In this document: positions 13,913 through 22,796 of the stretch, piece after piece
Numbering within the stretch: position 1 is the stretch's first letter
Layout: every line of letters starts with the position of its first letter
From: Oryzicola mucosus
GTDB lineage: Bacteria > Pseudomonadota > Alphaproteobacteria > Rhizobiales > Rhizobiaceae
Length of the DNA stretch: 64,000 nucleotides
Assembly: GCF_014534685.1 (NCBI RefSeq)
Contig: NZ_JACVVX010000011.1
Coordinates: 1-64,000, forward strand
Direction: 5' to 3'
The notes under the pieces: model-generated
The model's input: only the letters and a program-made list of their open reading frames with translations
Told to the model about the DNA's origin: nothing
Databases searched by the model: none
Translations under genes and position numbers: made by a program

Positions 13913-14523
13913 CCGTCAATGTCGCACAGCGTGTCGACCTCGAAGTCGTCAGTGAAATCATCCCGCCGCGGGTAAAAGTCCTCGATGTCGGCTGCGGCGA
14001 AGGGGAACTTCTGCAACTGTTGCAGGAAACCCGTCAGGTCGATGGACGCGGCGTGGAAATCTCCCAGCGCGGCGTCAACGAGTGCGTGGCGCGGGGGCTG
14101 TCGGTTATCCAGGGCGATGCCGATACCGACCTGGTCTTCTATCCCGACAAGGGGTTCGATTTCGTCGTCCTGTCGCAAACGCTGCAAGCGACGCGCAATC
14201 CGCGCCGCGTCCTGGAAGAACTCTTGCGCATCGGCGACCGCGCCATCGTCTCTTTCCCGAATTTCGGGCACTGGAAAGTGCGTTTTTCGCTGTTCTTCAA
14301 CGGCCGCATGCCGGTGACCAAGGATCTGCCCTATTCCTGGTACGACACGCCCAACATCCATTTCTGTACCATCCGCGACTTCGTCAGCCTATGCGACGAG
14401 ATCGGCGCCAAGGTCGAGCGGGCGACCGCGCTGGACGTCAATGGCAAGAAAATCCGCTTCTCCATGCCGTGGTGGTTCTGGAACTTCTTCGGCCAGCAGG
14501 CGGTGTTTCTGCTGAAGCGGTGA
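13909..14523 (+). CDS. metW: Methionine biosynthesis protein MetW
   Basis: A 204-residue protein with a class I methyltransferase fold. The SAM-binding motif is [12 protein letters not shown] (about 24-35). MetW is found next to metX in many proteobacteria and is needed for full methionine synthesis, probably by supporting MetX. Its chemistry is not settled. The start overlaps the metX stop (ATGA), a sign of translational coupling, and it shares the SAM-II-controlled transcript. A perfect 12-base inverted repeat follows 33 bases downstream. Confidence 0.94.
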   Translation: MTVNVAQRVDLEVVSEIIPPRVKVLDVGCGEGELLQLLQETRQVDGRGVEISQRGVNECVARGLSVIQGDADTDLVFYPDKGFDFVVLSQTLQATRNPRRVLEELLRIGDRAIVSFPNFGHWKVRFSLFFNGRMPVTKDLPYSWYDTPNIHFCTIRDFVSLCDEIGAKVERATALDVNGKKIRFSMPWWFWNFFGQQAVFLLKR

Positions 14524-14556
14524 GACGAACTGTCCTTGTCACTTTACCCCACCCCT

Positions 14557-14585
14557 TACCCCTCCCCTACAAAAGGGGAGGGGTA
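14557..14585. repeat. Perfect 12-base inverted repeat after metW
   Basis: TACCCCTCCCCT (14557-14568) and its exact complement (14574-14585) flank a 5-base loop. It may act as a bidirectional terminator between metW and the convergent lipid kinase, but its C-rich make-up also resembles the short palindromes scattered through Mesorhizobium-like genomes. Confidence 0.65.
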
Positions 14586-14625
14586 TTCTGCGGCGCTTAA
14601 GCTTGTTGCCCACCCTCGAAATCGA

Positions 14626-15507
14626 CTACGGCGCGTAAACCACCACCGACTTCGGCCGGATGCGGAAATGCGCCGGCGTATAGGTCGCCAATTCGCCATC
14701 GGTGTTGATCGGACGCGGCCTGGTGGTGCGGATGGTCACTTCCGTGGTGCGGAAGGCGCGCACGTCGTCCCAACGCCCTTGCGTGCCATTGCGCAGACTG
14801 GGCAAGAGGCGCAGAAGCCGCCACCAGTGGTCGACTTCGAGGCTGTAGAAGTCGAGATAGCCGTCATCGGCAGTCGCGGTCTCCTCAACCGTCATGCCGC
14901 CGCCATAGTGGCGCCCATTGCCGACCGAGACCTGCAAGGCGCGGATTTTCTCGGTCACGCCGTCATGGTCGACGAAGGCGGAGAACAGCCGAGAGCGTAT
15001 CAACAGGCGGGCGGCAACGATGCCGTAGCCCAGCGTACCCCAGCGTTTCTTGGCGTGCTCGGTCAGTTCGCCGGCGAGTTCGGCGGAAAAGCCGATGCTG
15101 GCGACATTGAAGAACAGATGGCCATTCACCTCGCCGAGATCGACATGCTTGGTCCTGCCTTTCACGATCAGTTTCGCGGCTTCCATCGGGTCGAGCGGAA
15201 TACCCATGGTGCGGGCAAAATCGTTGGCGGTGCCGAGCGGCAGCACACCCAGCGGCAGGCCCGTATAGCAGAGCCCCGACGCGGCATTGTTGAGCGTGCC
15301 GTCTCCGCCTCCGGTGATGACGAGATCGCATTGATCAGCGTAACGCGAGATCAGGTCGGAGGCGCTGTCACTTGCGCTGCGTTCGGGCTCCAGCAAATCC
15401 AGGCCGGCCTGGCGCAGCATGTCGAGTACAGGCTCGATGGCCGCCTTGCCGTTACGCGCGCGGGGATTACGCAAAAGCAGCGCCGTTTTCGGTGGTGTCG
15501 TGGCCAC
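14626..15507 (-). CDS. Diacylglycerol kinase family lipid kinase (YegS/BmrU-like)
   Basis: A 293-residue protein. Signature motifs are LLLRNPRARNGK (10-21), ITGGGDGTLNNAASGL (64-79) and VLPLGTANDFARTMG (88-102), all typical of DAGK-catalytic-domain lipid kinases. The C-terminal half is the usual beta-sandwich ending in the INTDGE motif. It phosphorylates a lipid alcohol at the membrane, with unknown specificity. It is the second such enzyme in the window (compare 8131-9045) but lacks an EcfG promoter, so the two are probably used under different conditions. Confidence 0.9.
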   Translation of the reverse strand: MATTPPKTALLLRNPRARNGKAAIEPVLDMLRQAGLDLLEPERSASDSASDLISRYADQCDLVITGGGDGTLNNAASGLCYTGLPLGVLPLGTANDFARTMGIPLDPMEAAKLIVKGRTKHVDLGEVNGHLFFNVASIGFSAELAGELTEHAKKRWGTLGYGIVAARLLIRSRLFSAFVDHDGVTEKIRALQVSVGNGRHYGGGMTVEETATADDGYLDFYSLEVDHWWRLLRLLPSLRNGTQGRWDDVRAFRTTEVTIRTTRPRPINTDGELATYTPAHFRIRPKSVVVYAP

Positions 15508-15606
15508 GCGGTCAGTGTCTCCAGCGGTTCGGTGCCGTGCTTGGGAGGCGCGGGGTGCTGGGTATCTAGGAATAGAACTTTGGAAAATAAGGGGCAGGTG
15601 GACTTT

Positions 15607-16359
15607 TCAGCTGCGATCTTTTTCGAGGATGCGCCCCGCGGCACCTTGCGGCGACAGCACCGGAACAAAGACGCGCCGCGAGGCCCTGCGGGCGACCGGA
15701 ATGCCCTGATACAGGCGTTTTTCGGCCGAGACCAGAATGACGCCGGAGAAGATCGGCCAGAATTGGCGACCGGCGCGCTCCAGCATGCCGTGCGAACGCT
15801 GCAACCATTGGCGGCGCGACGGCGGATAGAGCAGTGCTTCGCCCCATCCGGCCGGAGTGAAGTTGGCGTCGTGCAGCAACTCCGTCAGCTGCGTGCGCGA
15901 AAACGGCCGTCCGGTGCCGAAGGGCGTATGTTCGAAGCGCGCCCACACCCCGCGCCGGTTTGGCACGACGATGACGACGCGGCCCGCCGGCGACAGCACG
16001 CGCCAGATTTCCTTGAGCGATTCGCGCGGATTTTCAGCATGTTCGAGCGAATGGACAAGCAGCATGCGGTCGACGGACGAGTCGCCGAGCGGCAGTTCCT
16101 CGTCGAAGACGAGCGCGGTGGTCGACGGGCCGTTGGCGGGCCAGACGACCGCGCCCTGCGTCGCCGGCATGAAGGCGAAGACGCGCTCGGCATCGGTGCC
16201 GAACCGCTCAAGCCACGGCAGGGTGTAGCCCAGGCCGACCAACCTTTCATTCGGTACGTCGGCCCAAAGCGACGACAGCGCCATGGTAATGGACTGCGCG
16301 GCCAGCCGTCCGAGCGGGGAATCGTAAAACGAGCGAAGATCGACAATGTCGGAATTCAT
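15607..16359 (-). CDS. SAM-dependent methyltransferase (Methyltransf_11)
   Basis: A 250-residue class I methyltransferase. The SAM-binding portion is less canonical than usual: DEELPLGDSSVDRMLLVHSLEHAENP and the following LKEIWRVLSPAGRVVIVVPNRRG match motifs II-III of the Methyltransf_11 family, and the first glycine loop is weak. The substrate is unknown. The ATG at 16359 (MNSDIVDLRSFY) is the conserved start in related proteins, although no strong ribosome site precedes it. It is divergent from gloB, 115 bases away, a linkage seen in other Rhizobiales. Confidence 0.83.
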   Translation of the reverse strand: MNSDIVDLRSFYDSPLGRLAAQSITMALSSLWADVPNERLVGLGYTLPWLERFGTDAERVFAFMPATQGAVVWPANGPSTTALVFDEELPLGDSSVDRMLLVHSLEHAENPRESLKEIWRVLSPAGRVVIVVPNRRGVWARFEHTPFGTGRPFSRTQLTELLHDANFTPAGWGEALLYPPSRRQWLQRSHGMLERAGRQFWPIFSGVILVSAEKRLYQGIPVARRASRRVFVPVLSPQGAAGRILEKDRS

Positions 16360-16474
16360 GGGCCGAAAATAGAGAGAGTGCGAGGCAAGTTCAACAAATG
16401 CCGTCGCGGCAGACAAGGGATGACAGGATGCCGTTGCCGCCCTATCTTCGCGTGCCTTGAAGAGGAAGACAGCC

Positions 16475-17242
16475 ATGACCGTCCGTATCGAACAATTCCT
16501 GTGCCGGAGCGACAATTTCGGCGTGCTGATGCACGACGCCACAAGCGGAGAGACGGCAATCATCGACGCGCCGGAAGAGGCGCCGATCCTGGCCGCCATC
16601 GCCCGCACTGGCTGGACGCCGACGATGATCCTGACCACTCACCACCATGCCGATCACGTCGAGGCCAATCTGGCGCTGAAGAAGCGTTTCAAGCTGCGCA
16701 TCGTCGGCCCAGAGGCGGAACGCGACCGTATCCCCGGTATCGACGACACGGTCGAGCAAGGTTCTATCATCCCCTTCGGCGACGAAGAAATCGACGTGAT
16801 CTTCACGCCCGGCCATACTGCGGGCCATGTGTCCTATCATCTGCCGCAATCCAAAGTAGCGTTTACGGCAGACACGTTGTTTGCGCTCGGCTGCGGTCGC
16901 TTGCTCGAATGCGCGCCGCCGGTGATGTTTGAATCGCTGCAGAAGCTCGCCGCACTGCCTGCCGACACCACGGTCTATTGCGGCCACGAATACACACTCG
17001 CCAATGCGCGTTTCGCTCTGACCGTCGATCCGGACAACGTGCAGTTGAGGGAGCGAGCCGCGCGGATCGAGGCGCTGCGGGCCGAAAACAGGCTGACGCT
17101 TCCCACTACCATCGGCGAGGAGCTTGAGACCAATCCATTCCTGCGTTGGGCCGACCCGGCGATCCGCAAGCATCTTGGTATGGAAGGCGCAACGGACGTC
17201 GAGGTTTTCGCCGAAATCCGCAAGCGCAAGGACAATTTCTGA
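16475..17242 (+). CDS. gloB: Hydroxyacylglutathione hydrolase (glyoxalase II)
   Basis: A 255-residue metallo-beta-lactamase-fold enzyme. The dinuclear metal motif THHHADH is at 55-61, His114 in TPGHTAGH and Asp133 in FTADTLF follow, and GHEYT is near 172-176. The C-terminal helical domain binds glutathione thioesters. It hydrolyses S-lactoylglutathione in methylglyoxal removal. The ATG at 16475 follows AGAGGAAG; an in-frame TTG 18 bases earlier is less likely. The cupin gene follows four bases after the stop, so the two are probably cotranscribed. Confidence 0.95.
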   Translation: MTVRIEQFLCRSDNFGVLMHDATSGETAIIDAPEEAPILAAIARTGWTPTMILTTHHHADHVEANLALKKRFKLRIVGPEAERDRIPGIDDTVEQGSIIPFGDEEIDVIFTPGHTAGHVSYHLPQSKVAFTADTLFALGCGRLLECAPPVMFESLQKLAALPADTTVYCGHEYTLANARFALTVDPDNVQLRERAARIEALRAENRLTLPTTIGEELETNPFLRWADPAIRKHLGMEGATDVEVFAEIRKRKDNF

Positions 17243-17246
17243 TCAG

Positions 17247-17714
17247 ATGCAGGCAGCGGACATCATCCAGGCTCTCATGATGCAGCGCCACCCCGAGGGC
17301 GGCTGGTATGTCGAGACGTTTCGCGATGTCGAATCTGGCGGGCGCGGCCACTCGACAGCCATTTACTTCCTGCTGGAGGCCGGCGACGTTTCGGCTTGGC
17401 ATCGAGTGCGGGATGCCGCCGAGGTTTGGCACTATCATGCCGGCGCGCCGCTCGAACTGATGCTGTGCGCGGACGGCAGCCCTGTGGAAACCCGCATTCT
17501 CGGCACCGGCCTGCTCGCCGGCCAGCGCCCGCAAGCGGTCGTGCCGGCAAACTGGTGGCAGACGGCGCGAACTCTTGGAGAATGGACACTGGTTGGCTGC
17601 ACAGTGGCGCCCGGCTTCCTATTCGACAGCTTCGAAATGGCGCCGGAAGGGTGGAGGCCGGGCCAGCCGGAAGCGCGGCAGCCGGGCCAGCCGGAAGCGC
17701 GGCAGCCGGGCTAG
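17247..17714 (+). CDS. DUF985-family cupin protein with tandem-repeat tail
   Basis: A 155-residue cupin of the DUF985 (cupin_5) family: the motifs HPEGGWYVETFR, STAIYFLLEAGDVSAWHRV, EVWHYHAGAPLEL and the end FDSFEMAPEGWRPG match it. The histidines near residues 52 and 63-65 are where cupins bind metal. Function unknown. The fold should end near residue 138. The last 17 residues repeat an 8-residue unit (GQPEARQP), encoded by a 24-base tandem repeat. It lies 4 bases after gloB, probably in one operon. Confidence 0.85.
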   Translation: MQAADIIQALMMQRHPEGGWYVETFRDVESGGRGHSTAIYFLLEAGDVSAWHRVRDAAEVWHYHAGAPLELMLCADGSPVETRILGTGLLAGQRPQAVVPANWWQTARTLGEWTLVGCTVAPGFLFDSFEMAPEGWRPGQPEARQPGQPEARQPG

Positions 17715-17717
17715 CCG
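17657..17717 (+). repeat. 24-base tandem repeat, about 2.5 copies, in the cupin C-terminus
   Basis: Two identical 24-base units (17657-17680 and 17681-17704) are followed by a partial third (17705-17717). They encode GQPEARQP repeats and end in the stop codon. Related GC-rich, CTAGCC-containing sequence continues to about 17757. Confidence 0.85.
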
Positions 17718-17751
17718 AACTTGGCGGCCAGGCTAGCCGAAAGGCAGCCGG

Positions 17752-18423
17752 CTAGCCTGCGTAAACAGCGCCCAGAACGATGGCCGTCTGGGCGAGATAA
17801 TACAAAATCCACACAGCAGGCTGCATGATCCGTGCCGCCGAAGACATCGGAGACAGCAGAAAGCGTTCGGTGGCCAATATTGCATCCGATGCCATGAACA
17901 GGACGGCACCCGCCGCTATCCAGATGCCGCCGACGGTGAGCGCCGAAACCGCCATCGCCAGGATGGCTGCGATATAAGCGGTGACCGGAAGCCGCATCGA
18001 GGCATCAAGTGCGGGCCGCAGTTTCAGCACCATAAAGCCGGCGAAGACCGCCGCTATCCCAGCCACAAGCAGCCGCCAGGGTTCGGACATCAGGAGATTT
18101 GGGCTCCCGGCTGTGAAAAACAGCCCGGCATACAAAAGGTGCCCGATGAGAAACGCGCCGAGCCCGCCGAGAAACGCACGCGGGCCATCGCGCGACAACA
18201 GCGCATCGCCCGCAGCACAGGCTATCAGCGCCAGTGTAAGCAGCCAAGGACCATGCTCCAGGAAGACCAGAACCGCGAGCAGGCCGACTGCCGCCGTCTT
18301 CACCGCCGTGCGCCGCCAGGAGGCGGGACGGTCGAGCAGATAGAGGTAATAGAGCGCGGCGACAACCGACAGCGCCAGCGTGCCGTTGGAGTGCGATTCG
18401 ATGCCGCCGGGAAACGGCATCAT
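17752..18423 (-). CDS. YhhN family membrane protein (lysoplasmalogenase-like)
   Basis: A 223-residue integral membrane protein with about eight hydrophobic helices. The motifs LIACAAGDALLSRDG and LFMASDAILATERF, each with a membrane-embedded acidic residue, are characteristic of the YhhN/TMEM86 family, whose animal members hydrolyse lysoplasmalogens. The bacterial substrate is not established. The start ATG at 18423 overlaps the stop of the EamA gene (ATGA), showing translational coupling. The frame stays open upstream to 19440, but that part is antisense or out-of-frame to EamA and is not used. Confidence 0.85.
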   Translation of the reverse strand: MMPFPGGIESHSNGTLALSVVAALYYLYLLDRPASWRRTAVKTAAVGLLAVLVFLEHGPWLLTLALIACAAGDALLSRDGPRAFLGGLGAFLIGHLLYAGLFFTAGSPNLLMSEPWRLLVAGIAAVFAGFMVLKLRPALDASMRLPVTAYIAAILAMAVSALTVGGIWIAAGAVLFMASDAILATERFLLSPMSSAARIMQPAVWILYYLAQTAIVLGAVYAG

Positions 18424-19304
18424 GCGTTTGCTGTCTCGCGTTCGCGCTTGAAGATCATGCTCTTGGCAGCCAGCACCGCGCCGCCGGTGATCAGCAGGCA
18501 TGCCGCCAGGACGCGCAGCGAGGGTTCCGCGAAACCGGCCACTATCAGCACCAGCGTCGACAGCAGCGGGGCGGCGTAGCTCGCAGCACCCAGAACCTGG
18601 ATGTTGCCGCGCTTCACGCCGATGTCCCAGGCATAGAACGCCGCGCCTACCGGCATCAGACCCAACCCGACCACTGCCAACCATTGGCCGGCCGTCTGTG
18701 GCAGAGCGGTCTCTTCGAGCGCCAGATGACAGAGCAGCGACAGAACAGCGGTCGCGGCGCAGAACCATGTCACGATGCTGGTCGGCACGGACGGAAAGCG
18801 GCGGGACAGCAGCGAATAGCCCGACCACAGGAATGCGCAGGCAAACGCCATGGCATAGCCGAAGCCGTAGCGCGGATCGAACGACAGCCCGGCGCCCTTG
18901 GTGACGATGAGGGCGGTGCCGCCAAGCCCGAGCAGCGCGCCGACGATATGGTTCCAGCGCAGCTTCTCGCCGGGCATCAGCGCTGAACCGAGTACAATGA
19001 ACAGCGGCCACAGATAGGCGATCAGGCTGGCGTCGACGGCTGGCGCGTTGCGCAACGCCGTGAAGTAGAAGAAGTGGTAGCCGAACAGGCCGCCTATGCC
19101 GATCAACCAGACCTGCGGCGGGATTTTCACCGGCGTCTCGGCAGCCGGCATGAAAAGCCGGGCGACAAGTCCGACGCCGGTGCCAATGGCGAATGTTATC
19201 GCCGACAGCAGGAAAGGCGGCACCGAGCCCGACGCATCGGTGAACAGCGCCAGCAGCGCCCACATCGCAACTGCGGTGAACCCGATCAGCGTGGCGCGCG
19301 CCAT
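18420..19304 (-). CDS. EamA/DMT family transporter (YddG-like)
   Basis: A 294-residue inner-membrane protein with ten predicted helices in two EamA repeats (about 1-135 and 145-285). NAPAVDASLIAYLWPLFIVLGSALMPGE in the first half is typical of the YddG-like aromatic amino acid exporters, but the substrate is inferred from this resemblance only. It is followed by the YhhN gene with a four-base overlap, so the two form an operon. A short GC hairpin near 19318-19335 separates it from DUF3108. Confidence 0.85.
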   Translation of the reverse strand: MARATLIGFTAVAMWALLALFTDASGSVPPFLLSAITFAIGTGVGLVARLFMPAAETPVKIPPQVWLIGIGGLFGYHFFYFTALRNAPAVDASLIAYLWPLFIVLGSALMPGEKLRWNHIVGALLGLGGTALIVTKGAGLSFDPRYGFGYAMAFACAFLWSGYSLLSRRFPSVPTSIVTWFCAATAVLSLLCHLALEETALPQTAGQWLAVVGLGLMPVGAAFYAWDIGVKRGNIQVLGAASYAAPLLSTLVLIVAGFAEPSLRVLAACLLITGGAVLAAKSMIFKRERETANA

Positions 19305-19333
19305 AACATCCCCTCAACGGGGCTTGGCGCCCC

Positions 19334-20107
19334 TTAGTTGGTAGCTTCGAACCGCCGGGCCTTGATGGTGATCGTGCCGATCTGGGTGCCGACGGTTGCG
19401 TAGATGGGGGCATATACGCCGGTTTCTCCCAGCGGTGCAAACGTCACGTTGATCTGTGCGCGGTTCTTCAGATACTCGAGCGCCTTGCGTCCCTTGCGAT
19501 AGCCTGCGACCGGGTCGAAGCTCATCCGGCAGGTGACGGTTTCCCCGTCGAACCCGGTTACCGACATCCGCTCTTTGGACACTTGCGACAGCGTGAGGTT
19601 GGCCCGCAGTTCGCCGTCATACATCTTCACTGTGCGGCGGCAGACGTCGTCGAGGTTTTCGGCGCGAATGACGGTTGCGGCAATGGGGTCGACCACCATG
19701 CGCAGGTCGGCCTTGCCGAGCTTGACCCAGTCGCCGCCACGGCCCTTGGGCGCAGGCGTCACCTTGGTGCTGACCACATTGCCGTCGCGGAAGCGGACGT
19801 CGATGGAGGACGCCTTGCTGCCGTAGGTGTAGTTGGCGCGGAACGAGTCCGGCATCGGATGTTCTGGACCGAAGCGGCCGCGCGCCGCCAGCGTGCCGGT
19901 GGTGTCATCGAACAGGCGGGCCAGTCCGCTGCTCGAAACCGATCCGTTGATCGTATAGACCTCGCCCTCATAACTGCTCTTGAAGCTGGCGCTGGCGATC
20001 GGCAGGCCGAGAAACGAGACGGAATAGTCGCCGATGAAGCTCGGCGCGGCCAATGCGGGGGCTGAGCCCAGGATCAGCGCGGCCAAGGCGAGATGCGTAC
20101 GGATCAT
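19334..20107 (-). CDS. DUF3108 exported protein
   Basis: A 257-residue protein with a signal peptide cleaved near ALA-APS (about residue 20). The mature part is beta-rich and matches the DUF3108 pattern: GDYSVSFLGLPIASASFK near the start, a VVDPIAA segment in the middle, and DVCRRTVKMYDG with one cysteine. It is probably periplasmic or outer-membrane associated. Function unknown. It is a single gene between the EamA operon and the divergent hisC. Confidence 0.85.
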   Translation of the reverse strand: MIRTHLALAALILGSAPALAAPSFIGDYSVSFLGLPIASASFKSSYEGEVYTINGSVSSSGLARLFDDTTGTLAARGRFGPEHPMPDSFRANYTYGSKASSIDVRFRDGNVVSTKVTPAPKGRGGDWVKLGKADLRMVVDPIAATVIRAENLDDVCRRTVKMYDGELRANLTLSQVSKERMSVTGFDGETVTCRMSFDPVAGYRKGRKALEYLKNRAQINVTFAPLGETGVYAPIYATVGTQIGTITIKARRFEATN

Positions 20108-20312
20108 GATGTCTTCCCGAAAGCCGGCATCGCACCGGCGCAGATGTCCTTCACCCTGCTTATTGGGACGGAATAGGGCTATAGTGTGAAGTCCGGCAAC
20201 CGCATGGAGCGCCGATGCCGCGCTTGCATCTCGGTTTTTCTCGACAAGGGCTTATGTCGGCTGTATGCCGCTTGCGTCTCCAGAGTGGGAGGCGTGCCAC
20301 GGGTTTTCAGCC

Positions 20313-21425
20313 ATGACCGAGATCGTCGACAACAACCGCCCCAAGCCGCGCGCCGGCATCATGGATATCGCTGCCTATGTGCCCGGCAAAAGCTCGGCGC
20401 CGGCAGGCGTCGATAAGATCCATAAGCTGTCGTCCAACGAAAATCCGCTCGGCGCGTCACCAAAGGCTACGGCTGCGGTGAAGGCCGTTGCGGAAAAACT
20501 CGAATTCTATCCCGACGGCGCGGCCACCCGACTGCGCGAGGCGATTGCCCATATACACGGCCTGAACGCCGCAAACATCGTGTGCTCGAACGGGTCGGAC
20601 GAGTTGCTCGGGCTGATCTCGCAGAGCTATCTCGGCCCCGGTGACGAGGCGATCTACACCGAGCACGGCTTCATGGTGTACAAGATCTACATCCAGGCGG
20701 CAGGTGCCACGCCGGTGGTTGCCAAGGAGACGGATGAGCGCGCCGATGTCGACGCCATCCTCGCTGCGGTGACGGACAAGACGAAGATCGTTTTCCTCGC
20801 CAACCCCAACAATCCCACGGGCACCTATTTGCCGTTCATCGAGGTGCGCCGCCTGCATGCCGCCTTGCCGGCGCATGTGCTTCTGGTGGTGGACGCGGCC
20901 TATGCGGAATATGTCCGGCGCAACGACTATGAGGCTGGCGTCGAACTGGTCGCCGCCAACCAGAACGTGGTGATGACGCGCACCTTCTCCAAAATCCATG
21001 GCCTGGGCGGCGCGCGCATCGGCTGGGTCTATGCGCCCACCCACATCGTCGAGGTTCTGGAGCGCATGCGCGGTCCGTTCAACGTCAACGCGGTTGCCAT
21101 CGAAGCCGGTATCGCGGCGATGAACGATCGTGCCCATGTCGAGCGCACGGTCGAGCACAATGCGCATTGGCTGGACTGGCTGACGCAGCAGCTGACCGAG
21201 CTCGGTCTGCGCGTGACGCCCAGCGTCGGCAATTTTGTTCTCATTCACTTTCCAGAAGCGGAAAAGCACTCGGCGGCACGGGCGGACGATTATCTGTCGG
21301 CGCGCGGCTATATTCTGCGGCGCGTTGCCGGCTACGGTTTTCCCAACGCGCTGCGGATGACGGTCGGAACCGAAGAAGCCAATCGCGGCGTCGTCGACGC
21401 TCTCACCGAGTTCTTGAAAAGTTAG
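20313..21425 (+). CDS. hisC: Histidinol-phosphate aminotransferase-type enzyme (HisC, aromatic aminotransferase)
   Basis: A 370-residue PLP enzyme of fold type I. The PLP lysine is Lys227 in [15 protein letters not shown], and the cofactor motifs NPNNPTG (165-171) and VDAAYAEY (193-200) are present. It swaps the amino group between glutamate and an imidazole or aromatic 2-oxo acid. Directly followed by tyrC, it most likely serves phenylalanine/tyrosine synthesis as well as, or instead of, histidine synthesis. The ATG at 20313 is chosen for the conserved MTEIVDNN start; an upstream in-frame start at 20265 adds an unsupported extension. Confidence 0.9.
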   Translation: MTEIVDNNRPKPRAGIMDIAAYVPGKSSAPAGVDKIHKLSSNENPLGASPKATAAVKAVAEKLEFYPDGAATRLREAIAHIHGLNAANIVCSNGSDELLGLISQSYLGPGDEAIYTEHGFMVYKIYIQAAGATPVVAKETDERADVDAILAAVTDKTKIVFLANPNNPTGTYLPFIEVRRLHAALPAHVLLVVDAAYAEYVRRNDYEAGVELVAANQNVVMTRTFSKIHGLGGARIGWVYAPTHIVEVLERMRGPFNVNAVAIEAGIAAMNDRAHVERTVEHNAHWLDWLTQQLTELGLRVTPSVGNFVLIHFPEAEKHSAARADDYLSARGYILRRVAGYGFPNALRMTVGTEEANRGVVDALTEFLKS

Positions 21426-21431
21426 AGAAAA

Positions 21432-22358
21432 ATGCCTTCTCCCCTGTTTGAAAAGATCGCCCTTGTCGGCATAGGGCTGATCGGGTCTTCCCTCGCTCGC
21501 GTCATTCGGCGCGAAAACCTCGCCGGCCACATCGCTATCTCCACCCGCAGCGCCGCCACGCTCGCCCGCGCCGAAGAGCTCGGACTGGGCGACAGCTACT
21601 CCACCGACGCCAGGGATGCGGTGCGCGACGCCGATCTCGTCATCGTGTCGGTTCCGGTCGGCTCGTCCGGCGCGGTCGCCGAGGACATCGCGCCTTCGCT
21701 GAGGAAAGGTTGTATCCTCACCGACGTCGGCTCCACCAAGGCTTCCGTCATCGCGCAGATGCAGCCCTTCGTGCCGGAAGGCGTTCATTTCATCCCCGGC
21801 CACCCGCTGGCGGGTACGGAAAAATCGGGCCCCGATGCCGGCTTCGCCGATTTGTTCACCAATCGCTGGTGCATCTTCACGCCGCTGCCGGACACCGATG
21901 CCGAGGCGCTGGAAAAGCTCTCCGAGTTCTGGCGCCGCTGCGGCTCCAACATCGACACGATGGACGCTACTCATCACGACATGACGCTGGCGATCGTCTC
22001 GCACCTCCCGCATATCATCGCCTACAACATCGTCGGCACCGCCGATGATCTGGAGACGGTGACCAAGTCGGAGGTCATCAAATACTCCGCTTCCGGTTTC
22101 CGCGACTTCACCCGTCTGGCTGCCTCCGATCCGACCATGTGGCGCGACGTCTGCCTGCACAACAAGGACGCGATCCTGGAAATGCTATCGCGGTTCTCCG
22201 AGGATTTGGCGTCGCTGCAGCGGGCAATCCGCTGGGGCGATGGCGACAAGCTGTTCGACATCTTCACCCGCACCCGTGCCATCCGCCGCTCCATCGTCGA
22301 GGCCGGCCAGGATACGGATGCGCCCGACTTTGGTCGTCAGGCCGCCGAGCGGAAGTAG
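21432..22358 (+). CDS. tyrC: Prephenate/arogenate (cyclohexadienyl) dehydrogenase
   Basis: A 308-residue NAD(P)-dependent enzyme that oxidises prephenate or arogenate on the way to tyrosine. The Rossmann motif VGIGLIGSS (12-20) binds the cofactor. PGHPLAGTEKSGP (about 118-130) carries the catalytic histidine, and HHDMTLAIVSHLPH lies downstream. It starts 6 bases after hisC, an arrangement conserved in Rhizobiales, and the pair supplies aromatic amino acids. A strong hairpin at 22404-22434 ends the unit. Confidence 0.93.
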   Translation: MPSPLFEKIALVGIGLIGSSLARVIRRENLAGHIAISTRSAATLARAEELGLGDSYSTDARDAVRDADLVIVSVPVGSSGAVAEDIAPSLRKGCILTDVGSTKASVIAQMQPFVPEGVHFIPGHPLAGTEKSGPDAGFADLFTNRWCIFTPLPDTDAEALEKLSEFWRRCGSNIDTMDATHHDMTLAIVSHLPHIIAYNIVGTADDLETVTKSEVIKYSASGFRDFTRLAASDPTMWRDVCLHNKDAILEMLSRFSEDLASLQRAIRWGDGDKLFDIFTRTRAIRRSIVEAGQDTDAPDFGRQAAERK

Positions 22359-22403
22359 GGCGGGCTGCCACAGCTGAACGATGAATGCCCACAATCAATA
22401 CAG

Positions 22404-22434
22404 GGTAATCTCCCCCTTGGTGGGGGAGATTACC
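22404..22434. terminator. Perfect 13-base hairpin after tyrC
   Basis: GGTAATCTCCCCC (22404-22416) and GGGGGAGATTACC (22422-22434) pair completely around a 5-base loop. It probably terminates hisC-tyrC, although similar palindromes are also dispersed repeats in these genomes and there is no T-run. Confidence 0.6.
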
Positions 22435-22471
22435 CGCGCCTCTTTCTGCTGTCGCCCTTGTATCTCAAAAG

Positions 22472-22532
22472 TTACGGAATGGATTCCCGGGTCGCGCTCG
22501 GCGATGCCTCGCTTGCCCGTGAATGACGAAGG
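22472..22532 (-). repeat. Dispersed intergenic repeat, copy A (reverse)
   Basis: Read on the minus strand it runs from CCTTCGTCATTCACGGG to GAATCCATTCCGTAA, about 61 bases. It is a diverged inverted copy of the sequence at 22586-22649. The form (GTCATTC-CGGG ... ATCCATTCCG) is a familiar intergenic repeat of Rhizobiales. Confidence 0.7.
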
Positions 22533-22585
22533 TAGAGATGTCTCCGCCAATATCCGACGTCGTCGATTGACACCCGCCATCCAAG

Positions 22586-22649
22586 CCTTCGTCATTCCCG
22601 GGTGGAGCCGAGCGCAGCGAAGGCGGAAACCCGGAAATCCATTCCGTGA
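22586..22649 (+). repeat. Dispersed intergenic repeat, copy B (forward)
   Basis: It runs from CCTTCGTCATTCCCGGG to AATCCATTCCGTGA, 64 bases. The outer 21 bases match copy A in inverted orientation with two differences, so A and B together could fold into one large hairpin. Confidence 0.7.
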
Positions 22650-22710
22650 CGACGCGAAAGGTCCCGGCGGCCCGGAACAAAGCCCGCGGGGTAACATTCC
22701 TCACGACCGC

Positions 22711-22790
22711 CCTCATCCTGAGGTGCGAGCCCGCAAGACGCTGTAAATCAGAGCAAAAATCTTCAATGGGCGAGCCTCGAAGGACGCACC
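22711..22790. repeat. Second type of intergenic repeat (CCTCATCCTGAGGTGCGAGC ... GAGCCTCGAAGGACGCACC)
   Basis: Both outer ends (22711-22730 and about 22772-22790) match a repeat commonly seen between genes of Rhizobiales. About 40 bases of unrelated sequence lie between them. It fills the space up to the GST stop codon; no gene is supported in 22435-22796. Confidence 0.55.
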
Positions 22791-22796
22791 TGTTGC

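Noticed and set aside
14536-16932. A 798-codon open frame on the plus strand
   Set aside because: It is antisense to the lipid kinase and methyltransferase genes, both of which have clear family motifs. It is an artefact of high GC.
17752-19440. A single 562-residue minus-strand gene
   Set aside because: Only its last 223 residues form the YhhN protein. The upstream part lies out of frame over the EamA gene, and the ATGA overlap marks the true start at 18423.
20457-22160. A 567-codon open frame on the minus strand
   Set aside because: It is antisense to hisC and tyrC and has no recognisable domain.
22671-22695. GGAAC-N16-CATT as an EcfG promoter
   Set aside because: It has a mismatch in the -10 element, lies inside repeat sequence and faces no gene on that strand.
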